This document shows, piece after piece, positions 50,669 to 59,003 of a DNA stretch of 64,000 nt. The stretch is taken from NCBI GenBank assembly GCA_020850355.1, contig JADZEX010000010.1, positions 90,512 through 154,511 of the forward strand, in the 5' to 3' direction. Source of the DNA: Fimbriimonadaceae bacterium. Lineage in GTDB: Bacteria; Armatimonadota; UBA10988. The translations under genes were made by a program, and so were the position numbers. The notes under the pieces are model-generated. The model worked only from the letters and a program-made list of their open reading frames with translations. It was not told the DNA's origin and made no database searches. The first letter of the stretch is position 1, and each line of letters opens with the position of its first letter.

Positions 50669-51880
50669 TTAAGGCGCCGCCTGGTGAACTCCAGGCGGCG
50701 TTTCCTTGTGCGCCGCAGGGTGGGCCGCCGGTGGGCGCGTCGGTGCGCTGAGCCACTGGGCGATCAGGTGTCCCAGCAGGCGGTGCCCGGCGGGGTTGAG
50801 ATGCGGCTCTTCCAGGTTGTAGAGCCGCTGGTGCGCCAGCGCCGTGCGGAACGGGCCCTGCACGTCGAGCACCGGCACCTGCCACCGGGCCAGCTCGGCG
50901 GCCAGGCGGCGCTGCGGGTAGCCGAGGTCCCAGGTCGTCTCGCGCAGCTTCGGGTACCGCGTCAGCAGGGCTTCCCAGGCGACCTGGTTGACCTGCATCT
51001 CCTCCGGCAGCAGCACCACCCGCAGGTCGGCGCCGGCCTGTCGCACCTCGTCGCGCAGGGCGCGCAGCAGCGCCGTGGTGACCTGCCAGGCGTGCCGCCA
51101 GGCGGGGCTGCTGGGGGCCCGGTAGACCTCGTACCGGGGCAGCGCATCGGCAGCCCGCAGGGCGTTCTGGATGGCGCGGTTGGTGACCGTCTTCTGCCAC
51201 TTGTAGAGCGCGCTGTTGCGGATGAAGCCGGTCTGCTTCGACCAGCGTGGCGTGAACGGCAGAGCCTGCAGCGCGCCGTCGGCGGCCACGGTGAAGGTGG
51301 GGAGGCGCCCGCCGTTGAGCTGCTGTTCGTTGTCGGCGATGTCGTTGCCCACGAAGATCACCAGGATCACCGTGTCGGCGTCGCAGCGGGGGCCCTCTTG
51401 CCGCCAGGCCAACAGCTCCTGGGCAGTGCCGAAGCCCGAGACGCCCAGGCTGTAGGCGACCGTCGGCGGGCCCTGGCGGCTGAGGTTCGCGGCGGCGAGC
51501 TGGTGGAAGGTGCTGGCCAGCTCGACCTCCGTGGCGCCGGTGAAGGAGTCGCCGAGGAACAGCAGCCGGCGCTGCCCCGGCTGGCGTGGCGTGACGGGCG
51601 GGCTGTGAAAGCCCTGGGCGTTGATCACGACCGGCACCCGCCGGTTGTCGACGCGGCGCTCGGCGGTGATGCCGCGGAAGTAGCGGCTGCCCAGGACGGG
51701 ATCGGACTTGTCGAGCAGGTCGGGCGGGTTGCCCCAGAGCAGGCGCACCGCCAGCTCACCCAACAGCAGCGCCAGGACGAGGCTTCCCGCGGCGAGGGCG
51801 AGTTTGGCCCCCGCGCGGCGCAGCCGGCTTACTCGCTGTGGAGGCGGATCAGACAATCGCCATACACCCGGGTCTGGCAC
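50669..51880 (-). CDS. membrane-anchored SGNH/GDSL-like hydrolase
   Basis: The 403-residue protein has an N-terminal membrane anchor (AKLALAAGSLVLALLLGELAV, about 25-46) and then an SGNH domain: block I FLGDSFTGAT with the Ser nucleophile, block III-like FVGNDIADN and block V HLNPAGH with the catalytic His. Such proteins act on acyl or acetyl esters of envelope polysaccharides or lipids. The start is uncertain: the GTG at 51880 overlaps the ferredoxin gene by 52 bases and has no good ribosome site. The last codons contain the terminator hairpin of the convergent tRNA operon. It is probably co-transcribed with the ferredoxin gene. Confidence 0.75.
   Translation of the reverse strand: MPDPGVWRLSDPPPQRVSRLRRAGAKLALAAGSLVLALLLGELAVRLLWGNPPDLLDKSDPVLGSRYFRGITAERRVDNRRVPVVINAQGFHSPPVTPRQPGQRRLLFLGDSFTGATEVELASTFHQLAAANLSRQGPPTVAYSLGVSGFGTAQELLAWRQEGPRCDADTVILVIFVGNDIADNEQQLNGGRLPTFTVAADGALQALPFTPRWSKQTGFIRNSALYKWQKTVTNRAIQNALRAADALPRYEVYRAPSSPAWRHAWQVTTALLRALRDEVRQAGADLRVVLLPEEMQVNQVAWEALLTRYPKLRETTWDLGYPQRRLAAELARWQVPVLDVQGPFRTALAHQRLYNLEEPHLNPAGHRLLGHLIAQWLSAPTRPPAAHPAAHKETPPGVHQAAP
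50675..50707 (+). terminator. rho-independent terminator of the tRNA operon
   Basis: CGCCGCCTGG (50675-50684), 6-base loop, CCAGGCGGCG (50691-50700), then TTTCCTT. It lies inside the last codons of the convergent SGNH gene. Confidence 0.85.
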
Positions 51881-52140
51881 GACAGCCGCCGACCTTTGAC
51901 GCCGATCTTCTTGAACGGCGAGGTTGGCAGTTGCTCCATTTTGGTTGGCGGTGAGAGGTTCTCTTCACCTTCCAGCACTTCGACCCAACAGGTGCCGCAG
52001 GCGCCCAAGCCGCGGCAGTTGACGACTTGCTCAAAGCCCTTGTGCGGGCTGCGGCCGTGGAACAGCAGACTGCGCCGGAGATTGGCGCCTTTGCCGACCT
52101 CGATGCTCTGGTCGGAGCCTTCGAAACGGATTGTCGGCAT
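51829..52140 (-). CDS. adrenodoxin-type [2Fe-2S] ferredoxin
   Basis: The 103-residue protein has four cluster Cys at 42, 48, 51 and 88, the Cx5C-x2-C-x36-C pattern of adrenodoxin/Isc-type ferredoxins (NCRGLGACGTCWVEVLEG, later RLSCQTRVYGDC). It is a small cytoplasmic electron carrier; the partner is not evident from the neighbours. A full consensus-like promoter (TTGACA, 17 bases, TATACT) lies 38 bases upstream, so expression is probably high and constitutive. The SGNH gene downstream overlaps its end. Confidence 0.9.
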   Translation of the reverse strand: MPTIRFEGSDQSIEVGKGANLRRSLLFHGRSPHKGFEQVVNCRGLGACGTCWVEVLEGEENLSPPTKMEQLPTSPFKKIGVKGRRLSCQTRVYGDCLIRLHSE

Positions 52141-52177
52141 CCAGCGGCCCTCCTCCGGTCAACGTCGTCACGGCCGG

Positions 52178-52206
52178 AGTATAACGCTGCGATCCAGGCC
52201 TGTCAA
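52178..52206 (-). promoter_or_regulatory. promoter of the ferredoxin gene
   Basis: Read on the minus strand: TTGACA (52206-52201), 17-base spacer, TATACT (52183-52178). The best match to consensus in the window. Confidence 0.8.
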
Positions 52207-52235
52207 CGGCGCCGCCAGCCCTGTTCTGGAGCGGG

Positions 52236-52265
52236 TTGACGGTGCCGTCGGCGGCGTGCTACAGT
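52236..52265 (+). promoter_or_regulatory. promoter of the fhaA-pknB operon
   Basis: TTGACG (52236-52241), 18-base spacer, TACAGT (52260-52265) preceded by TGC. The ATG of fhaA is at 52307 with GAGGAG upstream. Confidence 0.65.
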
Positions 52266-52306
52266 GAACCGCGCCAGGGCGCCGGAAGCGGGCGTGAGGA
52301 GTCGCC

Positions 52307-52954
52307 ATGGGCTGGCTGGCCCGGCTGGAACAAGCGGTCGGCGGCAGCCTGGAGGGGTTGTCGCGGAAGCTCTGCGGCGGCCGCCTGACAGTCCGCGCCA
52401 TCGCCGCGGCGGTCGAGAGTGGCCTGCAGCCGGTGCCGCATGACGGCCAGCGGACGCTGCCCAACGCGCTGCGCCTGGAACTGCACCCGAGCGATCTCGA
52501 GAGGTTGGCCAGCCAGCTCGGCGAGGTCCGGCGGCAGGTGGCGCAGCGGCTGGCCGAGCTGGCGACGCGCCACGGGCTGCCGCTGGTGGGACGGCCCGCG
52601 GTGGTGCTCGAACCCTCCGAGACCGTCACCGCGGGGGAGGTGCGCCTGCTGGCGACGGTCTGTCCCGGCCCCGGCGCGGCCGAGCTGGCGACCGCCGACG
52701 GCAGCGTGCAGCTCGCCTTGCGGGGGGCCAGCGCGGTGATCGGGCGGGAGCCGGGCTGTGACCTGGTGCTGCTGGCCGACGGTGTCTCGCGCCGTCACGC
52801 GCGGGTCGAACCGCGAGCCGACCATTACGTCATCGTAGATCTCGGCAGCACCAATGGCACGCAGGTCAATGGCGCGCGCGTCGCGCTGCACGAGCTGCGG
52901 CACGGCAGTGTCGTCAGCATCGGGACGGTGCGGCTGCAGTTCCGGGAGTTGTGA
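52307..52954 (+). CDS. fhaA: FhaA-like protein (DUF3662 plus FHA domain)
   Basis: The 215-residue protein has a DUF3662-type N-terminal domain (MGWLARLEQAVGGSLEGLSR, PNALRLELHPSDLERL) and a C-terminal FHA domain (about 130-212: AVIGREPGCDLVLL, GVSRRHARV, LGSTNGTQVNG). FHA domains bind phosphothreonine; in actinobacteria FhaA docks to phosphorylated partners of PknB and the lipid II flippase MviN to control peptidoglycan synthesis. The DUF3662-FHA pair and the gene order below make the assignment firm. It is shorter than mycobacterial FhaA, which has a long linker. GAGGAG precedes the ATG; fhaB begins 1 base after its stop. Confidence 0.85.
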   Translation: MGWLARLEQAVGGSLEGLSRKLCGGRLTVRAIAAAVESGLQPVPHDGQRTLPNALRLELHPSDLERLASQLGEVRRQVAQRLAELATRHGLPLVGRPAVVLEPSETVTAGEVRLLATVCPGPGAAELATADGSVQLALRGASAVIGREPGCDLVLLADGVSRRHARVEPRADHYVIVDLGSTNGTQVNGARVALHELRHGSVVSIGTVRLQFREL

Positions 52955-52955
52955 G

Positions 52956-53387
52956 TTGGTCGAAGCAGCCTTGGCTTTGGGGCGCTACCTCTTCCTGGCG
53001 CTGCTGCTGCTCTTCCTGTACCAGCTCTACCGCCTCTTGCTGCGGGACCTGCTGCGGTCCACCGCGGCCCCGCCCACCGCCGGCCGGCTGCCGCGGCTGG
53101 TCTCGGTGAGCGGCAGCGGGATGGCCGCACCCGGCCGCAGCTACGCGATCGACGGGGTCTTGACCATCGGGCGCGCTGCCGAGAACACCATCAGCATTGT
53201 CGACACCTTCTGCAGCGGTCGGCACCTGCAGGTCTGGTGCGACGGCGGGCGGGCCTGGGTCGAGGACCTCGGCAGCACCAACGGCACTGTGCTGGACGGT
53301 CAGAAACTAGTGCCCCACGAGCCGGTCGAACTGACCGAGACGGCGCGCCTGACGCTTGGTGAGACCCGCTTTCGGTATGAGAGGTAA
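52956..53387 (+). CDS. fhaB: FhaB-like protein (membrane helix plus FHA domain)
   Basis: The 143-residue protein has one N-terminal membrane helix (YLFLALLLLFLYQLYRLLL) and a C-terminal FHA domain (LTIGRAAENTISIVDTFCSG, RHLQVWCDG, LGSTNGTVLDG). It matches FhaB/FipA, the membrane-tethered FHA protein that links PknB phosphorylation to division and wall synthesis. A TTG start at 52956, 7 bases after GGGAG and immediately after the fhaA stop, is the only start that keeps the helix intact without overlapping fhaA far. pstP follows 2 bases after its stop. Confidence 0.82.
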   Translation: MVEAALALGRYLFLALLLLFLYQLYRLLLRDLLRSTAAPPTAGRLPRLVSVSGSGMAAPGRSYAIDGVLTIGRAAENTISIVDTFCSGRHLQVWCDGGRAWVEDLGSTNGTVLDGQKLVPHEPVELTETARLTLGETRFRYER

Positions 53388-53389
53388 GC

Positions 53390-54127
53390 ATGTTGGAGCA
53401 CGCCGCAGCGACGCACGTGGGTCTCGAACGGTCCCACAACGAGGACGCCTGGCGGATTGTGCCGTTGCCGGCTGGTCTCGGTCTGGCGGTCGCCGATGGC
53501 ATGGGCAGCCACGCCACTGGCGAGGTCGCCAGCCAACTGGCGATCGAACAGGTGGCCACGGCGCTGGCCGCCTTGCCGCCCAACGGTTCGGCCCTGCCCC
53601 ACCTGCAGCAGGCGGTCGACGCGGCCCATGAAGCCATCCGCGGCGCGGCGCGCGGTGGCCGTGAAGGGATGGGTTGCACCCTCGTGGTGGCGGTGCTGCG
53701 GGCGGGGCAGTTGGAGTACCTGAACATCGGCGACAGCCGGGCCTACCTGCTCCGCGACGGGCAACTGCGGCAGCTCACCGACGACGATTCGCTGGTCGGC
53801 GAAATGGTCCGGCACCGCCTGATCACGGCCGACGAAGCCAAAGTCCACGCGCTGCGCAGCGTCCTGACGAAGGCCCTGGGCGTCACCGACGCCGCGCTGG
53901 CAACTGTCGCCAGCCTGGCGCTGGAGCCGGCCGACATCGTCTTGCTGTGCAGCGATGGGCTGACCGGGATGGTCACCGACGCCGCCATCGCCACGACCCT
54001 CGCCGCGGCCGGCAGCCTGCAAGAGGCCGCTGACCAGTTGGTGGTGCTGGCCAACGAGGCTGGCGGCAAGGACAACATCACCGTGGTGCTGGCGCGCCAG
54101 ACCGCAGCCGACGCGGCCGCGCGCTGA
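53390..54127 (+). CDS. pstP: PP2C-type serine/threonine phosphatase, PstP-like
   Basis: The 245-residue protein has all PP2C motifs: RSHNEDAW, VADGMGSHATGE, GCTLVVAVL, NIGDSRAYLLRDG with QLTDDDS, CSDGLTGMV and GGKDNITVV; the Asp residues bind two or three Mn/Mg ions. It removes phosphate from PknB and its targets. Unlike mycobacterial PstP it has no C-terminal membrane segment, so it is cytoplasmic. It starts 2 bases after fhaB, without room for a separate promoter. Confidence 0.93.
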   Translation: MLEHAAATHVGLERSHNEDAWRIVPLPAGLGLAVADGMGSHATGEVASQLAIEQVATALAALPPNGSALPHLQQAVDAAHEAIRGAARGGREGMGCTLVVAVLRAGQLEYLNIGDSRAYLLRDGQLRQLTDDDSLVGEMVRHRLITADEAKVHALRSVLTKALGVTDAALATVASLALEPADIVLLCSDGLTGMVTDAAIATTLAAAGSLQEAADQLVVLANEAGGKDNITVVLARQTAADAAAR

Positions 54128-54139
54128 CGGGAGCGAGCA

Positions 54140-55423
54140 GTGCCACGCCGGACCGAACGAGCGTTGCTGGGATCGGCTCTCGGCCTGAGCCTGGCCGGCG
54201 CCGTGCTGGTGGCGGTCGCCCGCGGCGCTGACCTCCTGGCACTCCCCACCGGCGGGCCGACGCTGACCTTCTACCAGGTCCTTGGCGTGCAGCTCCAGGT
54301 CGCCGCGGCGTTCGGGCTGTGCCACGCCCTGCTCGCCTGGCGGCGGCCGCGGGTCGACCAGTACGTGCTGCCGGTGGCGGCCGCGCTGACCGGATTAGGG
54401 TTGGCGATCATCTTCAGCCTGCAGCCGGAGCAGGCCGCCCGGCAGGTGACCTGGCTGTGGCTGTCGCTGGCGCTCTTCGCGGCGGTCGTCGGGTGGGGCC
54501 CGGAGCCGGCGCTGCTGGGCCGCTACAAGTACCTCCTCGGTCTGCTCACCGCGGCGCTGCTGCTGCTGCCGATCCTGGTTGGGACCGAGGTCAACGGCGC
54601 CCGGCTGTGGATCCGCCTCGGCAGCTTCACGCTACAGCCCGGGGAGCTCGCCAAGATCGCGCTGGTGTTGTTCCTGGCCGGTTACCTCGCCGAGAAGGGC
54701 GAGCTGTTGGCCGCCGAGCCGCGGCGGCTGGGATCTGTGGCGATCCCGGACCCGCAGTTGCTGCTGCCGCTGCTGCTGCTGTGGGCCGCCGGCCTGGCCC
54801 TGCTGGTGCTGCTGCGCGACCTCGGCACGGCGCTGCTGTTCTTTGGCACCGCGGTGGTGATGCTCTACCTGGCGACGGCGCAGTTGGGCTGGCTGGCCCT
54901 CGGCGGGGTCAGCTTCGCTGGCGGGGCCTGGGTCTGCGGGCAGCTCTTCGGCCATGTCCGGGCGCGGCTGGCGAACTGGGTCGATCCCTGGCCGAAGATC
55001 GAGACGACCGGCTTCCAACCGATCCAGGGGATGTTCGCCATCGCGGCCGGGGGCCTCGGCGGCGTCGGCCTGGGGCAGGGCCTGGCGCGGAGCATCCCGG
55101 CGGCGACCACCGACTACCCCTTTGCCGCGCTGTGCGAGGAGCTCGGCCTGTGGGGCGCCGGGGTGCTGCTGGCGCTGTACCTGATTCTGGTCTACCGCGG
55201 CTTGCACCACGGCCTGCGCCAGCCGGGACGCTTCGAGGCCCTGACCGCCGCCGGGCTGGGCTGCCTGCTCGGGTTTCAGGCCCTGGTGATCTGCGCGGGA
55301 GTGGTCCGGCTGATCCCGCTGACGGGCATCACGCTGCCGTTCGTCAGCTACGGCGGCAGCAGTCTGCTGACCAACTACCTCGCCCTGGCGCTGCTGCTGC
55401 GCTGCAGTGAGGAGCCGCGATGA
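54140..55423 (+). CDS. rodA: FtsW/RodA-family peptidoglycan polymerase (SEDS)
   Basis: The 427-residue membrane protein has about ten helices and the SEDS marks: VNGARLWIRLGSFTLQPGE, LLRDLGTALLFFGTAVVMLY and the C-terminal ITLPFVSYGGSSLLTNYLAL. SEDS proteins polymerise glycan strands from lipid II together with a class B penicillin-binding protein, and pbpA indeed follows with an ATGA overlap (55420). The GTG at 54140 is preceded by GGAGCGAG-like sequence. Whether it works in elongation (RodA) or division (FtsW) is inferred from the operon, which is the RodA-PbpA type. Confidence 0.92.
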   Translation: MPRRTERALLGSALGLSLAGAVLVAVARGADLLALPTGGPTLTFYQVLGVQLQVAAAFGLCHALLAWRRPRVDQYVLPVAAALTGLGLAIIFSLQPEQAARQVTWLWLSLALFAAVVGWGPEPALLGRYKYLLGLLTAALLLLPILVGTEVNGARLWIRLGSFTLQPGELAKIALVLFLAGYLAEKGELLAAEPRRLGSVAIPDPQLLLPLLLLWAAGLALLVLLRDLGTALLFFGTAVVMLYLATAQLGWLALGGVSFAGGAWVCGQLFGHVRARLANWVDPWPKIETTGFQPIQGMFAIAAGGLGGVGLGQGLARSIPAATTDYPFAALCEELGLWGAGVLLALYLILVYRGLHHGLRQPGRFEALTAAGLGCLLGFQALVICAGVVRLIPLTGITLPFVSYGGSSLLTNYLALALLLRCSEEPR

Positions 55424-56883
55424 TCCGCCCGCGCGCTGCGGCGACGCTGCTCCGGCTGTACGCCAGCGCCACCCTGGCGGTGCTGCTGGCGGTTGGCTGG
55501 TGGACCTTCGGTCGCGGTGCCGAGCTGGCGCAGCATCCGCGCAACAGCCGCTACTGGCAGGCCTTGCGGGGCGTCCAGCGAGGGCGCATTCTGGCCGCCG
55601 ACGGCACCCCGTTGGCGGTCAGCGAACGGGTCGACCAGGGCGCCCGGCAGCGGCCGATCTTCACCCGGCGCTATCCCGGCGGACCGCTCTACGCGCATCT
55701 CGTCGGCTACAGCGACTTCGACTACGGCGAGAGCGGCGTCGAGCTGGCGCTCAAGGGGTCGCTGCTCAACCTGCGGGCCGGCGTCCCGACCCGGCGCGAC
55801 GTGGCGGGGCTGCTGTGGCAGTCGCTGGCGCCACCGCCGCCGCAGGGCGACGACGTGACGCTGACCATCGATCCGGGCCTGCAGCAGCTCGCCGCGGCCG
55901 ACCTCGGCGAACGGCGCGGCGCCGTGGTCGCGCTCGACGTCCGCACTGGCGCGGTGCTCTGTCTGGTCGACTGGCCCGGCTACGATCCCGCGGAACTCCA
56001 CCAGCAGTGGCGCCGGCTCAACAGCGACGCCCGCCGGCCGCTGGTGGCGCGCGCCTACCAGGCGCCGCTGCCGCCGGGGTCGGTGTTCAAGGTGCTGACC
56101 GCCGCGGCGGCGCTCCAGGCTGGCGTCGCGACGCCTGACAGCAGCTACCTCTGTCGCGGGGTCCAGCAACTGGCGCACTCGCGGGTGGTCTGCCACGAAC
56201 GCCGTGGCCACGGCCGACTGACGTTGCGCCAGGCGATCGCCAAGAGCTGCAACATCGCCCTGGCCGAAGTGGCCCTGGCGCTGGGACCGGCCAACTTCGA
56301 AAACGCTCTGCGAGGGATGGGCTTCGATCAGCGTGCGCAGCTTTTCGCGCCTGGTCGCGACGATCTGGGGCTGGTCGCCAAGGGCGTCTTCCCGAAGGGG
56401 GCCGCGCTGACGCCACAGGAGCTGGCAGCTTGCGGTTACGGTCAAGGCGCGCTGGCGCTGACACCGTTGCAGGTGGCCCGGATCGGGCAGATGCTGGGCC
56501 ACGGCGGGGTTCTGCTGGAGCCGCGCCTGGTCCGCCAGATCACCCGGCCCGGCGGCGAGGTGGTGTACCGGCTGCAGCCGTCGGCCGGCCAACCGGAGGT
56601 CGGACCAGCCGCGGCGCGAGAGGTCCTGCAGATGATGCGCGGCACACTGCGCTCGGGAGGCACCGCGGCCCACCTGGCGGTGGCAGGATTGGACGCTGCC
56701 GCCAAGACGGGCAGTGCCGAGAACCCGCGCGGCGAGGCCCATAGCTGGTTCTTGGCGGTGGCCCCGGTGGCGGCGCCACGGGTGGCGGTCGCCGTCGTCA
56801 TCGAGCATGGCGGCTACGGTGGCCGCGCCGCCGGTCCGGTGGCGATGGCGGTCTTGAGGCGAGCCCTGCGCGTGGCGCAGTAG
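55420..56883 (+). CDS. pbpA: class B penicillin-binding protein, PbpA-like transpeptidase
   Basis: The 487-residue protein has an N-terminal membrane anchor (about 10-28), a short non-catalytic domain (ILAADGTPLAVSE) and a transpeptidase domain with the full active site: Ser221-Val-Phe-Lys224, Ser276-Cys-Asn278 and Lys429-Thr-Gly431. It cross-links peptidoglycan in the periplasm and partners the SEDS protein encoded just upstream, whose stop it overlaps (ATGA). Its shortness and the fused context match actinobacterial PbpA. It should be a beta-lactam target. Confidence 0.93.
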   Translation: MIRPRAAATLLRLYASATLAVLLAVGWWTFGRGAELAQHPRNSRYWQALRGVQRGRILAADGTPLAVSERVDQGARQRPIFTRRYPGGPLYAHLVGYSDFDYGESGVELALKGSLLNLRAGVPTRRDVAGLLWQSLAPPPPQGDDVTLTIDPGLQQLAAADLGERRGAVVALDVRTGAVLCLVDWPGYDPAELHQQWRRLNSDARRPLVARAYQAPLPPGSVFKVLTAAAALQAGVATPDSSYLCRGVQQLAHSRVVCHERRGHGRLTLRQAIAKSCNIALAEVALALGPANFENALRGMGFDQRAQLFAPGRDDLGLVAKGVFPKGAALTPQELAACGYGQGALALTPLQVARIGQMLGHGGVLLEPRLVRQITRPGGEVVYRLQPSAGQPEVGPAAAREVLQMMRGTLRSGGTAAHLAVAGLDAAAKTGSAENPRGEAHSWFLAVAPVAAPRVAVAVVIEHGGYGGRAAGPVAMAVLRRALRVAQ

Positions 56884-56892
56884 GAGCGAGCG

Positions 56893-58734
56893 ATGACGCT
56901 CAACGAACGGTACCAGGTCCACGAGCGGATCGGCGAAGGCGGCATGGGCCTGGTCTACCGCGCCACTGACCTCCGGCTGCAACGCCAGGTGGCGGTCAAG
57001 ATGCTGCGTCCGCAGTACGCCGCCGATCTGGACTTCGTTGCCCGCTTCGAGCAGGAGGCCCGCGCCGCGGCCGGGTTGACGCACCCGCACATCGCCGCCG
57101 TCTACGACACCGGGCAGGACGGCGAGCAGCGCTACATCGTGATGGAGCTGCTGCGCAACGCCACGCTGAAGGACCGCATCGTGCAGCAGGGCGGCCGCCT
57201 GGAGCCGGCCGAGGCGGTGCGCGTGGCCGACCAGATTGCCGCGGCCATCAGCCATGCGCACCAGCGCAACGTGGTCCACCGGGACATCAAGCCGGCCAAC
57301 ATCCTGTTCACCGACGACCATCTGGTGAAGGTCACCGACTTCGGCATCGCGCGGGCCTTGGCCGCCGGCAGCGGCACAGCGACCGGGACCATCGTCGGGT
57401 CGGCGCACTACCTCAGCCCGGAGCAGGCCTCGGGCGCGGCGGCGGGCGCCGAGAGCGACATCTACTCGCTGGGTGTGGTGCTCTACGAGATGCTCACCGG
57501 TCGGCCGCCGTTCCGCGGCGAGACGCCCGTGGCGCTTGCCGTGCAACACCTCGGCACGCCGCCGCCACCGCCCAGCAGCCTGCTGCCGAGCGTCTCACCA
57601 GCGCTGGAACAGGTCGTGTTGCGCTGTTTGGCGAAGCGCCCGGAAGAGCGCTACCGCAGCGCCGAGGATCTGCGGCTGGCGCTGCAGGATGCGCTGACCG
57701 CGCCGGGCGCGGCGCTCGAACGGTCCGCTGTGCTGGCCGCCACCGAGCGGCGGGCGCTGGTGCCGAGCGGCGGGCCCGCCGGGGGCGAGGAAGATCCCGA
57801 ACCGTACCTCCGGCCGCCCGTGCCCTGGACCGAGCACCCCGCCCTGCGCCCGGTGTTGGCCCTGGTGGTGATGCTGGCGGTCGGCGTCGGCATCTGGATG
57901 GCGGTGCTGCCGCCCGGCGGTGAGCCGCCGGCCAGTAGCGAGGTCTCGCCGGTCACCATCGAGCCGGGCCAGATGCTGATCACGCCGAATCTGGTCGGCC
58001 AGGACTGGAACGCGGCCCGGCTGGCGCTCGAAGAGGAGTACACCAACAAGGGCCTGATCGCGCCGCAGGTGGTGCTGGCCGACACCAAGGACGATCCCTC
58101 GCCGGCCGACACCATTCTGAGCCAGCAGCCGGCCGCCGGGCAGCCGCTGGAAGAGGGTGGGGTGATCCGCGTGGCGGTCAGCAGTGGCCGTGAGAAGGTC
58201 CGCGTACCGACGCTGGTCGGCCTCAAGCTGGCCGATGCCAAGGAGACGCTGACTGACGGCAAGCTGGCGCTCGGCAACGTCACGCAGGCCCACAGCGACA
58301 CCTACCTGGCCGACATCGTGATGCGGCAGAGCGCGCCGGCCAACAGCGAGGTGGCGGAGGGCAGCGCCGTCTCGGTGGTGGTCAGCCTGGGCCCCGCCGA
58401 CGCCCCGCCGACCAGCAGCACGCCACCCGACAGCCCGGCCAGCAGCGCGCCCGACGGGCCGCCCGACGTGGAGCCGTTGCCCGAGGTGAGCATCAGCGTC
58501 GGCGAAACCAACGCCGGCGGCGACGGTCCGCGGGCGATGACCGTGGTGGTCAGCGTACCGGCCGGCTCGCCCGCCCGGCGGGTGGCGCTGAAGTGGCTCA
58601 GCGGCGACAAAGGCACCGCGGCCAGCGCCGCACCGAAGGGCGGCGACATGTTCAGCCACACCGTCCGCGGTGAGGCCGGCGACAAGCTCGGCGTCTTTGT
58701 CGACGGGCAGTTGCAGCAGGAGGTCGACTTTTGA
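56893..58734 (+). CDS. pknB: PknB-like transmembrane serine/threonine kinase with two PASTA domains
   Basis: The 613-residue protein has a Hanks-type kinase domain (Gly loop IGEGGMGLVYRA, Lys36, HRDIKPANI with catalytic Asp131, DFG at 149-151, YLSPEQ). A juxtamembrane linker precedes a membrane helix (about 318-338), and two extracellular PASTA repeats follow (about 365-435 and 436-505), which bind peptidoglycan fragments. A Pro/Ser linker and an extra beta domain (about 530-613) end it. It senses wall precursors and phosphorylates division and synthesis proteins, reversed by the phosphatase upstream. Mycobacterial PknB has four PASTA repeats; here there are two. Good start with GGAG before the ATG. 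Confidence 0.93.
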   Translation: MTLNERYQVHERIGEGGMGLVYRATDLRLQRQVAVKMLRPQYAADLDFVARFEQEARAAAGLTHPHIAAVYDTGQDGEQRYIVMELLRNATLKDRIVQQGGRLEPAEAVRVADQIAAAISHAHQRNVVHRDIKPANILFTDDHLVKVTDFGIARALAAGSGTATGTIVGSAHYLSPEQASGAAAGAESDIYSLGVVLYEMLTGRPPFRGETPVALAVQHLGTPPPPPSSLLPSVSPALEQVVLRCLAKRPEERYRSAEDLRLALQDALTAPGAALERSAVLAATERRALVPSGGPAGGEEDPEPYLRPPVPWTEHPALRPVLALVVMLAVGVGIWMAVLPPGGEPPASSEVSPVTIEPGQMLITPNLVGQDWNAARLALEEEYTNKGLIAPQVVLADTKDDPSPADTILSQQPAAGQPLEEGGVIRVAVSSGREKVRVPTLVGLKLADAKETLTDGKLALGNVTQAHSDTYLADIVMRQSAPANSEVAEGSAVSVVVSLGPADAPPTSSTPPDSPASSAPDGPPDVEPLPEVSISVGETNAGGDGPRAMTVVVSVPAGSPARRVALKWLSGDKGTAASAAPKGGDMFSHTVRGEAGDKLGVFVDGQLQQEVDF

Positions 58735-58982
58735 CCGAGGTGGTACTCTATACCCGGCCGGGCTGCCACCTCTGCGAGCACGCCGCGGCGGCCCTGCAGG
58801 CGCTGGAGGCGGAGTTCCCGCACGCCCTGCTGACCGTGGACATCGACACCGACCCGGCGCTGCGCAAGAAGTACACCGACCTGGTGCCGGTCCTGCTGAT
58901 CGCCCGGCGCTACCGCCTGCTGACCCAGATCGAGCCGGCCCATCTGCGGGAAGTCTTCGAGCGTCTCGCGGCGGAGGGCTGA
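58731..58982 (+). CDS. glutaredoxin/DUF836-family small redox protein
   Basis: The 83-residue protein has the redox motif RPGCHLCEH (CHLC) in a glutaredoxin-like fold (VVLYTRPGCHLCEHAAAALQ, TVDIDTDPAL, VPVLLIARRYRLL). It would reduce disulfides or sense redox in the cytoplasm. The TTG start at 58731 overlaps the pknB stop (TTGA), with AGGAGG 7 bases upstream, so it is translationally coupled to the kinase. Why a thiol protein belongs to this operon is unknown. Confidence 0.82.
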   Translation: MTEVVLYTRPGCHLCEHAAAALQALEAEFPHALLTVDIDTDPALRKKYTDLVPVLLIARRYRLLTQIEPAHLREVFERLAAEG

Positions 58983-59003
58983 GGCCGCCGGGCGGGTGGC
59001 CGC

